This document shows positions 48,520-61,331 of a stretch of DNA of 64,000 nucleotides, in pieces (position 1 is the first letter of the stretch; every line of letters starts with the position of its first letter). The notes below the pieces were generated by a model. The model did not search any database. It was not told where the DNA came from and saw nothing but the letters and a program-made list of their open reading frames with translations. Source of the stretch: Gilliamella sp. wkB308 (lineage in GTDB: Bacteria; Pseudomonadota; Gammaproteobacteria; Enterobacterales; Orbaceae); NCBI RefSeq assembly GCF_001690185.1, contig NZ_LZGN01000007.1, forward strand, positions 103,208 through 167,207. Reading direction: 5' to 3'. Position numbers and translations under genes: made by a program.

Positions 48520-50226
48520 ATGCAAAATTTGAAAGAAGATCAGAAATTTAGTTTTTCCTCGTTATTTTTAATTATATTATTTTTTACCTATTTTTCATCC
48601 GCTTTGCAACTTTATATTTCCCTATCGGGTCACTCCAATTTTATTGGCTTAAGGGATTCCATTATTTATAGTTTAATTTGGCTAATACCGGTGTTATTTT
48701 TTCCTAATCATACGCGTAAAATTGCAACTATTTATGGAATTGTTGTCGGCGGATTGTCTTTAATTTCGTTAGCTTATTTTGTCATTTATCGGCAAGAGTT
48801 TTCACAAAGTGTATTTTTTGTCATGGCTGAATCAAATTTCAGTGAATCTAATGAATATATACAGCAATACTTGAGTATTAAATTAGTTTTGGTATTAATC
48901 CTTTATATTTTAGTCGCGATAGTTCTCTGGAAACAAGTCAAGCCGGTTTATGTCCAAAATAAAACTAAGTGGATGGTTTCATTGTTGATTGCTATTTATG
49001 CTTTGATGCCACTGGCAATCAGTGTAATGGTAAAAAAAACCTCTTTTGAGAAAGCGGGAGCACATTTATTAAGCCGTATGGAAACGACAGTCCCTTGGCA
49101 ATTACTGAGTAGCTATATTGCTTACCGTTCACAACTTTCTAATATGGAAAATATTCTGAATAATTTGCAATCTTTACCTTCATTGGAAAATTTGAAAGAT
49201 AGCAATGGGGATACACCCAGAACATTAGTCTTAATCATTGGGGAATCGACTACCCGTACAAGAATGGGAATTTATGGTTATAACCGCAATACTACCCCGA
49301 TGATTGAACAATTTAAAAAAGAAAACCCAAATTTATTGGTTTTTAACGATGTTGTCTCATCCAGACCATATACGATCGAAATTTTAGAACAAGCCCTGAC
49401 TTTCGCCGACGAGCGGCATCCTGATTTATACTTAACACAACCTTCACTCATTCATCTAATGAAACAAGCCGGGTATAAAACTTTTTGGATTACCAATCAA
49501 CAAACAATGACCAAACGAAACACGATGTTAACCATGTTTTCTAAGCAAACAGATAAACAATATTATATGAATAACGATCGTAACCAAAGTGCCAGACAAT
49601 ATGATGATGCTGTGATTCAGCCTTTTAAAGAGGTGTTAACCGATCCCGCTGAAAAGAAATTTATCGTTATTCATTTACTTGGTACGCATATGAAATATGA
49701 ATTTCGTTATCCAAAAAGTAGTGAATATAATGTTTTTCAAGATAAGACAGGCATTCCATTCAATATTGACGATGATAACGCCAAAGTCTACAACAGCTAT
49801 GATAATGCAGTGAGCTATAATGATTATGTAATAACGACTTTGTTTAATACTTTTAAACAGAGCCATGATAACGGTTTTATGTTGTATTTTTCTGACCATG
49901 GTGAAGAGGTTTATCAAACACCACCGTATGATGTCTTAGGACGAAACGAAAAAGCACCAACCAAACCGATGTACACTATTCCCTTTATACTTTGGGAATC
50001 ACCAAGTTGGTTGAAAACACATCCTAATAATTACCAAGCTTACGTTGATCGCAAATTTAGCTCTCAAGATTTAATTCACACTTGGTCTGATTTAGCGGGC
50101 TTAACTTACAATTTATATCAGCCTGAAAAAAGTTTAGTTAATCCTAACTTTAAACAATCAATACGTTGGATTGGCGATCCCTATGATAAAAAAGGTTTGG
50201 TGGATTTTGATAAATTGGTTAAGTAA
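48520..50226 (+). CDS. cptA: CptA, phosphoethanolamine transferase of the lipopolysaccharide core
   Basis: 568 residues, close to E. coli CptA (577). Five N-terminal membrane segments (to ~180), then a periplasmic alkaline-phosphatase-fold domain. IIGESTTRTRMGIYGYNRNTTP holds the nucleophilic threonine, NDVVSSRPYTIEILEQALTFA is conserved, and HLLGTHMKYEFRYP and YFSDHGEEVY hold metal ligands. It adds phosphoethanolamine to heptose in the core, which changes surface charge and can affect cationic-peptide sensitivity. The ATG at 48520 is preferred over a TTG three codons earlier. Confidence 0.92.
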   Translation: MQNLKEDQKFSFSSLFLIILFFTYFSSALQLYISLSGHSNFIGLRDSIIYSLIWLIPVLFFPNHTRKIATIYGIVVGGLSLISLAYFVIYRQEFSQSVFFVMAESNFSESNEYIQQYLSIKLVLVLILYILVAIVLWKQVKPVYVQNKTKWMVSLLIAIYALMPLAISVMVKKTSFEKAGAHLLSRMETTVPWQLLSSYIAYRSQLSNMENILNNLQSLPSLENLKDSNGDTPRTLVLIIGESTTRTRMGIYGYNRNTTPMIEQFKKENPNLLVFNDVVSSRPYTIEILEQALTFADERHPDLYLTQPSLIHLMKQAGYKTFWITNQQTMTKRNTMLTMFSKQTDKQYYMNNDRNQSARQYDDAVIQPFKEVLTDPAEKKFIVIHLLGTHMKYEFRYPKSSEYNVFQDKTGIPFNIDDDNAKVYNSYDNAVSYNDYVITTLFNTFKQSHDNGFMLYFSDHGEEVYQTPPYDVLGRNEKAPTKPMYTIPFILWESPSWLKTHPNNYQAYVDRKFSSQDLIHTWSDLAGLTYNLYQPEKSLVNPNFKQSIRWIGDPYDKKGLVDFDKLVK

Positions 50227-50263
50227 TTGATATCCTGATTGCACAAGCATTTAAGGTATGGTA

Positions 50264-50279
50264 TTGTATATTTATACAG
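50264..50279 (+). promoter_or_regulatory. LexA box upstream of dinB
   Basis: TTGTATATTTATACAG is one base off CTGT-N8-ACAG. It is 28 nt before the dinB start, and dinB is an SOS gene in E. coli. Confidence 0.8.
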
Positions 50280-50307
50280 TTATATTTTACATGCTATCAT
50301 TCAGATT

Positions 50308-51363
50308 ATGCGAAAAATCATTCATGTTGACATGGATTGTTTTTATGCGGCAGTTGAGATGCGGGACAACCCTCGATACCGTAATATCCCCATTGCTGTT
50401 GGGGGTGACCCACGAAAAAGAGGCGTTGTCGCAACAGCCAATTATCTTGCTCGACAATTTGGTATTCATAGTGCTATGTCAATGGCGCAAGCGGTAAAAC
50501 TGTGTCCAAATCTTAAAGTCATTCCGGGTAGACATGCTGTTTATAAAGAAGTTTCAAACCAGATTCATCAAATTTTTCAGCGTTATACCCAAGCAATCGA
50601 GGCCTTATCACTTGATGAAGCTTATTTAGATGTGACCGATTGTCAACTTTGTCATGGTTCGGCAACATTAATTGCCAAAGACATTCGGCAAGCTATATTT
50701 GATGAACTAGGTTTAACTGCGTCAGCCGGTGTTGCACCACTTAAATTTTTAGCTAAAATTGCTTCAGACATGAATAAGCCTAACGGTCAGTATGTGATTA
50801 CACCTGACGAAGTTGATTCGTTTATACAGCAACTCCCTCTCAAAAAGATTCCGGGTGTGGGGAAAGTTACCGAAAAAAAATTGGCTGAACTAGGGTTATT
50901 TACTTGTCGAGATGTGGTGAAGTATGATTTAACCAAATTACTTAATCAATTTGGTAAGTTTGGACGAGTGCTTTATGAAAGATGTCAAGGCATTGATGAA
51001 CGTGAAGTCTGTAATGACAGGCAACGTAAATCAGTGGGAGTTGAACGTACTTTAGTTGATGATATTCATACTTGGGATGAGTGTTTACTGCAACTCGATC
51101 CACTTTATGAAGAGTTAGAAAAACGATTAAGTAAAGTCAGAACCGATTTATCAATAGCCAGACAAGGGGTAAAATTTAAATTTGATGATTTTCAACTTAC
51201 GACACAAGAACACGTCTGGGCAAAGTTGGATAAACAAGATTTGATTGAACAAGCGTACAAAGTTTGGCAAGAACGGCGTAACGATAGGGGAGTAAGGTTA
51301 ATCGGTTTTCATGTTACCCTTATTGATCCACAATTAGACAAACAATTAATCTTTCCTTTTTAG
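50308..51363 (+). CDS. dinB: DinB, DNA polymerase IV
   Basis: 351 residues, same length as E. coli. Y-family translesion polymerase. Catalytic acids are in HVDMDCFYAAVE (D8) and LSLDEAYLD (~D103, E104). The helix-hairpin-helix IPGVGKVTEKKL and the little-finger domain (KSVGVERTLVDDI, RQGVKFKFDDFQLTTQEH) are complete. The start at 50308 matches E. coli MRKIIHVDMDCF; the longer frame would run through the SOS box. Confidence 0.97.
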   Translation: MRKIIHVDMDCFYAAVEMRDNPRYRNIPIAVGGDPRKRGVVATANYLARQFGIHSAMSMAQAVKLCPNLKVIPGRHAVYKEVSNQIHQIFQRYTQAIEALSLDEAYLDVTDCQLCHGSATLIAKDIRQAIFDELGLTASAGVAPLKFLAKIASDMNKPNGQYVITPDEVDSFIQQLPLKKIPGVGKVTEKKLAELGLFTCRDVVKYDLTKLLNQFGKFGRVLYERCQGIDEREVCNDRQRKSVGVERTLVDDIHTWDECLLQLDPLYEELEKRLSKVRTDLSIARQGVKFKFDDFQLTTQEHVWAKLDKQDLIEQAYKVWQERRNDRGVRLIGFHVTLIDPQLDKQLIFPF

Positions 51364-51395
51364 CTATTTGAAGCATTAAATTGTTAAACTGTTTT

Positions 51396-51429
51396 TATGG
51401 GGATTTTTGAATATCACAATATCCCCATA
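51396..51429. terminator. Hairpin between convergent dinB and the second phospho-beta-glucosidase gene
   Basis: A 9-bp stem (TATGGGGAT / ATCCCCATA) around 16 nt, between the two stop codons. No T-tract on either strand, so probable only. Confidence 0.45.
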
Positions 51430-51452
51430 AATGATTTTGGCTTAGCTAAGTC

Positions 51453-54778
<3,326 letters not shown>

Positions 54779-54830
54779 CGTTTTAAGTTCCTTATAAAAA
54801 ATAAAGTTAACTTATCTTATCGACAAATTG

Positions 54831-54852
54831 AAAATTGTTAATTACCAATTTT
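54831..54852. promoter_or_regulatory. Inverted repeat, candidate GntR operator
   Basis: AAAATTG and CAATTTT separated by 8 nt, in the divergent space between the PTS gene and its GntR-type regulator. Symmetry and position suggest an operator; there is no sequence consensus to check it against. Confidence 0.4.
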
Positions 54853-54858
54853 ATTGTT

Positions 54859-54874
54859 TGTGATCTAGATCTAA
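54859..54874. promoter_or_regulatory. CRP-like site in the divergent region of locus 2
   Basis: TGTGATCTAGATCTAA matches the first 13 bases of the CRP consensus core TGTGATCTAGATCACA; only the last three differ in part. It lies 80 nt upstream of the PTS gene. Confidence 0.65.
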
Positions 54875-54955
54875 TTTTAAATATGTTCGCTTTGATATTA
54901 AAATAATAAGTATAAAATAGGATTTAACTATAGATGAATAATATAAGGAAAATAA

Positions 54956-55660
54956 ATGTTGAAATATCAGGATGTTGCAGAAAAGATTAAACAGACAATT
55001 TATCAACAAAAATTGCCAAAAGATACCCAATTACCTAATATTGAAGGGTTAATCAACCAATATCAAGTCAGTCGGACAACTATTATTAAAGCTTTAAACC
55101 AACTTGAACGCCATGGTGTCATCTATCAAATACAAGGTAGTGGTATTTTTGTTAGACAGCCTAAAAAAAGTGGGTATCTCAATTTTTTAGAAAGTCATGG
55201 GTTTAGTGTAGATTTAAACGATCTTCCAGGTGCATCGCAAGTATTTAATGTCGATATTATTGAACCGGACAAAAAAGTAAAAGAAAATTTAAGATGTGGT
55301 GATGATGAACACGTTTATTACATCAAGCGTTTACGATATGTGGACGGCGAAATATACGGTTTTGAACAATCTTATTATCGCAAAAAACTGGTGTCATATT
55401 TGAATAAAGAAATTGCTGAGCATTCAATATTTAGTTATGTGAAAGATATCTGTAAAATTAGCATTGGTTTTTCAGATAAATATTTTAAAGCGATAAAATT
55501 AGATGCCGAAATAGCGAAATACTTAGGTTTACAAGCAGGCGATCCTGCGTTATGTGTTGAAGAAATATTTTATACATCGGCAGGGGAACCATTTGATTTT
55601 TCGAAAATTATCTACCATTACGACAATGCAAAATTTTATGTTCAGAGCCATTCTAAATAA
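54956..55660 (+). CDS. GntR-family regulator with UTRA domain
   Basis: 234 residues. The N-terminal winged helix (MLKYQDVAEKIKQTIYQQKLPKDTQLPNIEGLINQYQVSRTTIIKALNQLERHGVIYQIQGSGIFV) is a HutC-subfamily GntR domain. A UTRA effector domain (~85-230) follows, with the typical YYIKRLRYVDGEIYGFEQSYYRK and the ending CVEEIFYTSAGEPFDFSKIIYHYDNAKFYVQSH. Such regulators (TreR, BglR type) usually sense a phosphorylated sugar and repress the adjacent PTS operon. AAGGAAA precedes the ATG. Confidence 0.9.
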   Translation: MLKYQDVAEKIKQTIYQQKLPKDTQLPNIEGLINQYQVSRTTIIKALNQLERHGVIYQIQGSGIFVRQPKKSGYLNFLESHGFSVDLNDLPGASQVFNVDIIEPDKKVKENLRCGDDEHVYYIKRLRYVDGEIYGFEQSYYRKKLVSYLNKEIAEHSIFSYVKDICKISIGFSDKYFKAIKLDAEIAKYLGLQAGDPALCVEEIFYTSAGEPFDFSKIIYHYDNAKFYVQSHSK

Positions 55661-55770
55661 ATCGAAGTTTTAAAAGAGTAGCTTGAAAAAATGGATTATT
55701 GATCTAGTAAACTATTTGAACAATAATTACTTTAAATTAAAAATAAAATAGTAAATATAATCGGTTTTAA

Positions 55771-55822
55771 ACGCTCTCCTATTATTTCCCCCTTTTGTTA
55801 AGAAACTAATTAAGGAGAGCGT
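55771..55822. terminator. Long-loop hairpin between convergent regulator and SIMPL-domain genes
   Basis: A perfect 10-bp GC-rich stem (ACGCTCTCCT / AGGAGAGCGT) around 32 nt. It is placed between convergent stops. No T-tract; could be a terminator or mRNA-end structure. Confidence 0.4.
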
Positions 55823-55853
55823 GTTTAATTGATGATAGGTTTATTTTAAAAGT

Positions 55854-56960
55854 TTACTGTATAGGTTTAAGTGTCTCAAAAGTACCCGATAAAACCAATT
55901 TTATTCTGTAATCTGTTGGAGCATAAATTTCAACATCCTCCTTCCGATATCCATCATTATACAATCTGTTCGGATAACGTCGAGCGTCTCTGTATTCTGA
56001 TTCCAGATCAAATTCTCCACCAGTTATATTAAGCTGTTTAGGGGCACCTAACAGATATTGTTTTGCCAGTAGTCGTTCAACTTTATTTTTAAGTTTAGCT
56101 AATAATATTGCTTCATGTTCTTCAATTGCTTTTTGAACAGCTTCTTTCGAAACGCTGTAATGAGTATCATCATTGACGACCATTTTTAATTCTTGAGCTT
56201 TAGCAATAATTTTACCAATAAGGTCAAGCTTAGTTGTTTTGACCATAAGATTATGCCGAACGTAATATTGTTTTACTGTAATTCTTTCCGGTGATATTTT
56301 ATCAGTATCTGACTGTGTTATGGTGAAATTCGTTAATTGAAGTTTTTTTAATTCATCGGTAATGGTTGAATATTTTTTATAAAGATTATCTTTAGCTTTA
56401 TTTAAGGTTTGGGCAGTTTCGCGAATTTGGAAAGTATAGAGATTCACAACTTTATCACTTTTTACTTGATGAATATCATTGATATCATATCTATCTAAAA
56501 TTTTATTGAGATCAACAAAGCTATCGTTATTATCAATCTTTATAACAATATTCATATTTGCTTGAAATTTTGAATTATCTTGACTATTTTCTTGACTTAT
56601 TTCTCTTACATTGTTTTGATATCCAATTGTTTCTAAATTGTCTTCAGTTAAGCCTAATTTCACTAATTCATCTTTAAATTGTTTGATTGCTGTTACATTG
56701 AGATCTGAGGCATCGTTAGGTGTTGCTGCATCAGTTAATAAAGTTACAGAAAATTGTACCGTGTCAGGTTTTAATATGACGGTTTCAGAAATTTTAGCTT
56801 CAACTTCTCCCACAGGTATTAAATTTTTGCCATATTTTAATTCTTGTAATTGCAGATAAGTATTATTGACATTCAATTCTTGAGTAACTGAGTTAGCAGC
56901 ATGACTATTAAAGACGATACCAATATTGAGTAACATGGCAAATAAAATTGTTTTTTTCAT
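55854..56960 (-). CDS. Periplasmic SIMPL-domain (DUF541-like) protein
   Basis: 368 residues. Signal peptide ~1-22 (MKKTILFAMLLNIGIVFNSHA). The segment VILKPDTVQFSVTLLTDAATPNDASDLNVTAIKQFKDELVKLGLTEDNLETIGYQ is the SIMPL opening. The two-part fold continues (NIVIKIDNNDSFVDLNKILDRY, AKDNLYKKY). A charged helical segment (~275-300) and a C-terminal beta part follow. It is longer than simple SIMPL proteins (~240), with an extra C-terminal region. SIMPL proteins are periplasmic and mostly uncharacterised. AGGAT precedes the ATG. Monocistronic. Confidence 0.7.
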   Translation of the reverse strand: MKKTILFAMLLNIGIVFNSHAANSVTQELNVNNTYLQLQELKYGKNLIPVGEVEAKISETVILKPDTVQFSVTLLTDAATPNDASDLNVTAIKQFKDELVKLGLTEDNLETIGYQNNVREISQENSQDNSKFQANMNIVIKIDNNDSFVDLNKILDRYDINDIHQVKSDKVVNLYTFQIRETAQTLNKAKDNLYKKYSTITDELKKLQLTNFTITQSDTDKISPERITVKQYYVRHNLMVKTTKLDLIGKIIAKAQELKMVVNDDTHYSVSKEAVQKAIEEHEAILLAKLKNKVERLLAKQYLLGAPKQLNITGGEFDLESEYRDARRYPNRLYNDGYRKEDVEIYAPTDYRIKLVLSGTFETLKPIQ

Positions 56961-57101
56961 CTTTTTATCCTATAGTTAATGTTTAATTATTTATAAAAAT
57001 ACTTGTTGAATTTCAAATAAAAGGCTAAATAAATCTAATTTAGATTATAAATAAAAACCAGATAAAATGTCTAAAAAATGTATGGGATTGTAAAAAGATG
57101 T

Positions 57102-57123
57102 AAAAGCGTTTTTCAACGCTTTT
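57102..57123. terminator. Terminator after pyrE
   Basis: A perfect 9-bp stem (AAAAGCGTT / AACGCTTTT) with a 4-nt loop, 31 nt beyond the pyrE stop on the minus strand. Confidence 0.7.
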
Positions 57124-57154
57124 ATTTCATTTGATGATTGTGTAAAAGTTTATT

Positions 57155-57802
57155 TTAGCAAATACCATATTGCGCACGATAGGCTTCAACTAGTTTAACT
57201 TGATCTTGTCTGGTTGGATCTTGATAAAGATATTGGATCAAATCATCAAGTGTAATAATTGAAATCACTTCGCAATGATAAGTTTGTTTAATTTCTTGAA
57301 TTGCAGAAAGATCGGCACGACCTTTTTCTTGTCGGTCTAGGCAAATTAATACGCCAGCTAATTTTGATTTATTATCTTCCAATATTCGCATTGATTCACG
57401 TATCGCGGTTCCGGCAGTAATAACATCGTCAACCAGCATAACACGTTGCTCATAAATCGAACTACCGACTAAATTGCCTCCTTCACCATGATCTTTTGCT
57501 TCTTTACGATTAAAGCAGTAAGGAACATCAACGTTGTGATGTTCAGATAATGCAACGACAGTTGATGATACAATCGGAATTCCCTTATAAGCAGGGCCAA
57601 AAATTACGTCATATTCAAGCTTAGCATCTAATAAAGCTGCAGCGTAAAAACGACCTAAAAGTGCTAAATCTTTACCGGTGTTAAACAAACCCGCATTAAA
57701 AAAATAAGGACTTTTTCGACCTGATTTTAAGGTGAATTCGCCAAATTTTAATGCTTGCCGATTTAAAGCAAATTCAATAAATTCACTTTTGTATGATTTC
57801 AT
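57155..57802 (-). CDS. pyrE: Orotate phosphoribosyltransferase
   Basis: 215 residues. It converts orotate and PRPP to orotidine 5'-phosphate in UMP synthesis. The PRPP-binding signature is [31 protein letters not shown] and the mobile loop [17 protein letters not shown] are present. It lies 13 nt after rph, the same pair as in E. coli. GGAGAGG precedes the ATG. No pyrimidine-sensing attenuator hairpin fits in the 13-nt gap, unlike the longer E. coli spacer. Confidence 0.96.
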   Translation of the reverse strand: MKSYKSEFIEFALNRQALKFGEFTLKSGRKSPYFFNAGLFNTGKDLALLGRFYAAALLDAKLEYDVIFGPAYKGIPIVSSTVVALSEHHNVDVPYCFNRKEAKDHGEGGNLVGSSIYEQRVMLVDDVITAGTAIRESMRILEDNKSKLAGVLICLDRQEKGRADLSAIQEIKQTYHCEVISIITLDDLIQYLYQDPTRQDQVKLVEAYRAQYGIC

Positions 57803-57815
57803 CGATCCTCTCCAA

Positions 57816-58532
57816 TTAATCTTTTAAGGCCTGTCTTTGTGCATCAATAATGGTTGCAATGCCATTTTTCGCTAATTCTAATAATTTTAATAATTCGTCA
57901 TGACTAAAAGGTTCACCTTCGGCAGTCCCTTGAACTTCAATGATTCGTCCGTCATCAGTCATTACTACATTCATATCAGTTTCAGCATTAGAATCTTCAA
58001 TGTATTCTAAATCACATACAGGTTGACCATCGACAATACCGACAGACACAGCTGCGACCAATGATTTAATCGGATTTTGTTTAATTTTGCCTTCGGAAAT
58101 CATTTTATTTATTGCATCAATTAGGGCAACACATGCGCCAGTAATTGATGCTGTTCTTGTACCTCCGTCAGCTTGAATGACATCGCAGTCTAAGGTAATG
58201 GTATATTCGCCTAAAAGTTTGAGATCTATCATTGCTCTTAATGAACGAGCAATTAATCGTTGAATTTCCATTGTGCGACCTGTTTGTTTTCCTTTTGCCG
58301 CTTCCCGTTGCGTTCTTGAATTAGTCGCGCGAGGCAACATACCATATTCAGCCGTGACCCAACCTTGATTTTGACCTTTTAAGAAACGAGGAACACTTTC
58401 ATCGACAGTTGCATTACAAAGTACTTTTGTTTCACCAAACTCAACTAATACAGAACCTTCTGCATGCTTAGTGTAATGACGGGTAATTTTGATAGGGCGG
58501 ACTTGTTCCGCAGATCGACCTGACGGGCGCAT
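57816..58532 (-). CDS. rph: RNase PH
   Basis: 238 residues, full length. Phosphorolytic 3' exonuclease that trims tRNA ends. [43 protein letters not shown] at the start, the conserved [38 protein letters not shown] and [19 protein letters not shown]. The common laboratory E. coli K-12 frameshift is absent: the frame is intact through [24 protein letters not shown] precedes the ATG. Confidence 0.97.
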   Translation of the reverse strand: MRPSGRSAEQVRPIKITRHYTKHAEGSVLVEFGETKVLCNATVDESVPRFLKGQNQGWVTAEYGMLPRATNSRTQREAAKGKQTGRTMEIQRLIARSLRAMIDLKLLGEYTITLDCDVIQADGGTRTASITGACVALIDAINKMISEGKIKQNPIKSLVAAVSVGIVDGQPVCDLEYIEDSNAETDMNVVMTDDGRIIEVQGTAEGEPFSHDELLKLLELAKNGIATIIDAQRQALKD

Positions 58533-58690
58533 GCATTTCTCCAGCAGTTATATTTAAAAAATTAATTGAATTTACCATTTAGGAGGACATCAACAAGAAA
58601 AGGTTGATGTTTAGCCTAAGCTAAGAGCGCATTATACAGAATTTGTGATACAATGCCCAGCAAGTTTTTTACTAATTTTAGGAAGCTATT

Positions 58691-59557
58691 ATGATTTCCA
58701 GTATGACCGCTTATGCCAGAAAAGAAGTAAATCAACCATGGGGGACCGCTTCTTGGGAGCTTCGTTCGGTCAACCAACGTTATTTAGAAACTTATATCCG
58801 TTTGCCTGAACAGTTTCGCTCACTTGAGCCTATTATTCGTGAACGGCTTCGCAATCGTTTAACGCGGGGTAAAATTGAATGCCATTTGCGTTTTGAATTA
58901 GATCCTGCTACTCAACATCAAGAATTATCGTTAAACCAAGATCTTGCTAAGCAAATTTTAAATGCAGCGAATTGGATTCAGTCAGAGCACAAATCCGGCG
59001 AAGTCAATCCTATCGATGTTTTACGTTGGCCGGGGGTGTTATCAGCTAAAGAGCAAAATTTAGATACCATATCGCAAGAACTTTTAGCATTATTAGATTC
59101 GACAATTGATGAATTTATTACTGTACGTGAACGTGAAGGTAAAGCATTAGGTGAGCTTATCATCCAACGGCTTGAAGGGATAACGGAACAAGTTGAAAAG
59201 ATTCGTCAATGGATGCCACAAATATTAGTATGGCAAAAAGAACGGCTACAAACTAAATTAGCTGAAGCCAATATCGAATTAGATAGCTCAAGGTTAGAAC
59301 AAGAAATTGTCATGATGGCTCAACGTATTGATGTTGCTGAAGAGCTTGATCGTTTGATGACTCACGTTAAAGAAACTTATGCAATTTTGAAGAAAAATGA
59401 AGCGGTTGGGCGTCGACTTGATTTTATGATGCAAGAATTCAACCGTGAATCGAATACCATTGCTTCAAAATCTATCAATGCCGATGTCACGGCTAGTGCC
59501 ATTGAATTAAAAGTTTTAATAGAACAAATTCGAGAACAAGTACAAAATATCGAATAA
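58691..59557 (+). CDS. yicC: YicC family endoribonuclease
   Basis: 288 residues, matching E. coli YicC (287) from MISSMTAYARKE, with WGTASWELRSVNQRYLETYIRLPEQFRSLEPIIRERLR. The C-terminal DUF1732 part is EQEIVMMAQRIDVAEELDRLMTHV and RRLDFMMQEFNRESNTIASKSINADVTASAIELKVLIEQIREQ. Family members cleave RNA; E. coli YicC acts in small-RNA turnover. It is divergent from rph-pyrE as in E. coli. AGGAAG precedes the ATG. Confidence 0.95.
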   Translation: MISSMTAYARKEVNQPWGTASWELRSVNQRYLETYIRLPEQFRSLEPIIRERLRNRLTRGKIECHLRFELDPATQHQELSLNQDLAKQILNAANWIQSEHKSGEVNPIDVLRWPGVLSAKEQNLDTISQELLALLDSTIDEFITVREREGKALGELIIQRLEGITEQVEKIRQWMPQILVWQKERLQTKLAEANIELDSSRLEQEIVMMAQRIDVAEELDRLMTHVKETYAILKKNEAVGRRLDFMMQEFNRESNTIASKSINADVTASAIELKVLIEQIREQVQNIE

Positions 59558-59586
59558 TTTTATTAATTAAATATAACAACGTAATT

Positions 59587-59628
59587 CTTCTCAATATCAA
59601 TTGATTTTATTATCAAAATATTGAGAAG
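59587..59628 (+). terminator. Two-tier hairpin after yicC
   Basis: Outer 11-bp perfect stem (CTTCTCAATAT / ATATTGAGAAG) enclosing an inner 5-bp stem (TTGAT / ATCAA), 30 nt after the yicC stop. No T-tract, so termination is inferred from position. The rest of 59629-59838 is AT-rich promoter-like DNA. Confidence 0.45.
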
Positions 59629-59838
59629 TTAATGAATTTAAAAATAGTTCGATTTCAATAATTAAAAAATCCCTTTTTCTTTCCTTTTACTCATATTAAA
59701 ATACGCCGCTTCAAAAATAAGCTTTGATATGTTTTATGAAAATAATGACGGTTTTACTTACTGTCAATAATATTAATTATTTAATTTTTCTATTGAAATA
59801 ATCAAAGTAGATTTATCTATAAATATAAGGAAAAAATA

Positions 59839-60732
59839 ATGAACACCTTAACTGAACACTATCAATTTTCAAATAAATTCAATCTGGGCTCTACGATTGT
59901 TTTAACTTTGCTTGGTATTTTTGTGGCTATTATACTCGGCGTAATATATGCCATAATCTCTCATTTTTCTCCATTAATTCTTATTGATATCGGTCTTCTT
60001 GTGGGGATGTGTTATGTGATAATCATGTTGCAATCTAATTTATCTCAATTAGCGAAGATCCGTAATGCCAAAATCAATATATTAATGACCTTTTTAATCT
60101 GCTTATTTGCCTATTATTCAAATTTGGTTACTTTTGAAGTTTTGTTATTTGACACTGATTATTTGTCAAATTGGATTTCACTGTTTTTATCGCCTATTGA
60201 TACTATAACTATATTAATAAATGATATTATTCCTTATCGTGAAATCACTATTACTAAAGGCAGCTCATCAAAAGGTTCGATTTCAGGGATGTTATTGGCT
60301 GGCGTTTATCTGGTTGAATTCTTAGTCTTCTTTTACCCAATTTTAACAGCTTTATTTATAGAAGATGCCTTTTGTGAAGATTGCCAAACTTGGTACAAAA
60401 AATATTTTTTCCATTCTTTGTCTAGTGAAGAATTAGAAAACAATATTAATAGTAGTCGTGTAGGTAGTTATGCCGATGCATTAGCCAATGTAGAACTTCA
60501 AAAAGATATTCGGGATTTGCTCGTTAAAAAGACTGACGATAAAATGTCTATGCTAAATTATGAATATTGCCAATGTCCAAAATGTCAGCAAAAAAGTATT
60601 TTAACCATTACGAAAAAAATGTTAAAACAAACGGATAAAGGGCCTGAAGTTGAAGGTGTAAATGATGGAATACTTGTCAATCAAGCTTATATTGATCACC
60701 AAACAGATCAACTATTTTCAACAAAAATCTAG
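59839..60732 (+). CDS. Membrane protein with cysteine-pair motifs, function unknown
   Basis: 297 residues, not recognised. Four hydrophobic segments: ~19-40, ~46-64, ~82-104 and ~153-175. A cytosolic or periplasmic C-terminal third follows. Two cysteine pairs frame this part, FCEDCQTW (~180) and CQCPKCQQ (~248), the spacing of a split zinc ribbon. A helical stretch (~195-240) lies between. AAGGA precedes the ATG. It stands alone, upstream of the autotransporter but separated by ~600 nt. Confidence 0.6.
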   Translation: MNTLTEHYQFSNKFNLGSTIVLTLLGIFVAIILGVIYAIISHFSPLILIDIGLLVGMCYVIIMLQSNLSQLAKIRNAKINILMTFLICLFAYYSNLVTFEVLLFDTDYLSNWISLFLSPIDTITILINDIIPYREITITKGSSSKGSISGMLLAGVYLVEFLVFFYPILTALFIEDAFCEDCQTWYKKYFFHSLSSEELENNINSSRVGSYADALANVELQKDIRDLLVKKTDDKMSMLNYEYCQCPKCQQKSILTITKKMLKQTDKGPEVEGVNDGILVNQAYIDHQTDQLFSTKI

Positions 60733-60762
60733 CATCTCAACGATTAACTTTCTCTTTTTAAA

Positions 60763-60786
60763 TCAGGCACTCTTATGAGTGCCTGA
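60763..60786. terminator. Hairpin after the cysteine-motif membrane protein gene
   Basis: A 10-bp perfect stem (TCAGGCACTC / GAGTGCCTGA) with a TTAT loop, 30 nt after the stop. A-rich, not T-rich, on the + side. Confidence 0.5.
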
Positions 60787-61331
60787 AAACTGTCATTTAA
60801 GCTAAAGTCTATTTCCCGCCCAACTCAATACATCGATAATATTATCTTCCCAATTTTAAAACTAAAAAAAATGTTGTTATAAAAATTGTTTAATTAATTG
60901 CGCTGTAAATGTTAAAAAAAATTAATAAATATCATAAAGAAAAAATAAAATAACGGCTTACCATTTAAATTTCATTATAAATTTATTTTCGTTGTCTATG
61001 TCAGATAGCCATGTTATCAACTGTTATAAATTGATAAGTTTGGTGTGCAAAATAGAACTAATACTTATCACTTATGTAGCGAAAATTAGATTAGCGGTTT
61101 TTTAGTTTATCTGAAAGTTATCTCATCAAAACTTTCCATTGTTTTTTCATTGAATTAATTAATGTTTACTAAATAAAAACAATAGATTAAATAATGCTTA
61201 CAATATTTATAAGAAATTTTCGATCGATTGAATATTGATTGATCATTTAATCCGATCAATAATATTTTTACATAACTTTCTAAAAGACTAGTAGTTATGT
61301 TTAATATCGTAAAATCAAGGAAATTTAATAA
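60787..61331. promoter_or_regulatory. 545-nt AT-rich region upstream of the autotransporter
   Basis: No gene is supported here. It is extremely AT-rich, as is common before surface-protein genes silenced by H-NS-type proteins (inference). One inverted repeat, ATTGATC / GATCAAT with a 9-nt spacer (61238-61260), lies ~75 nt before the start codon and could be an operator. Confidence 0.4.
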
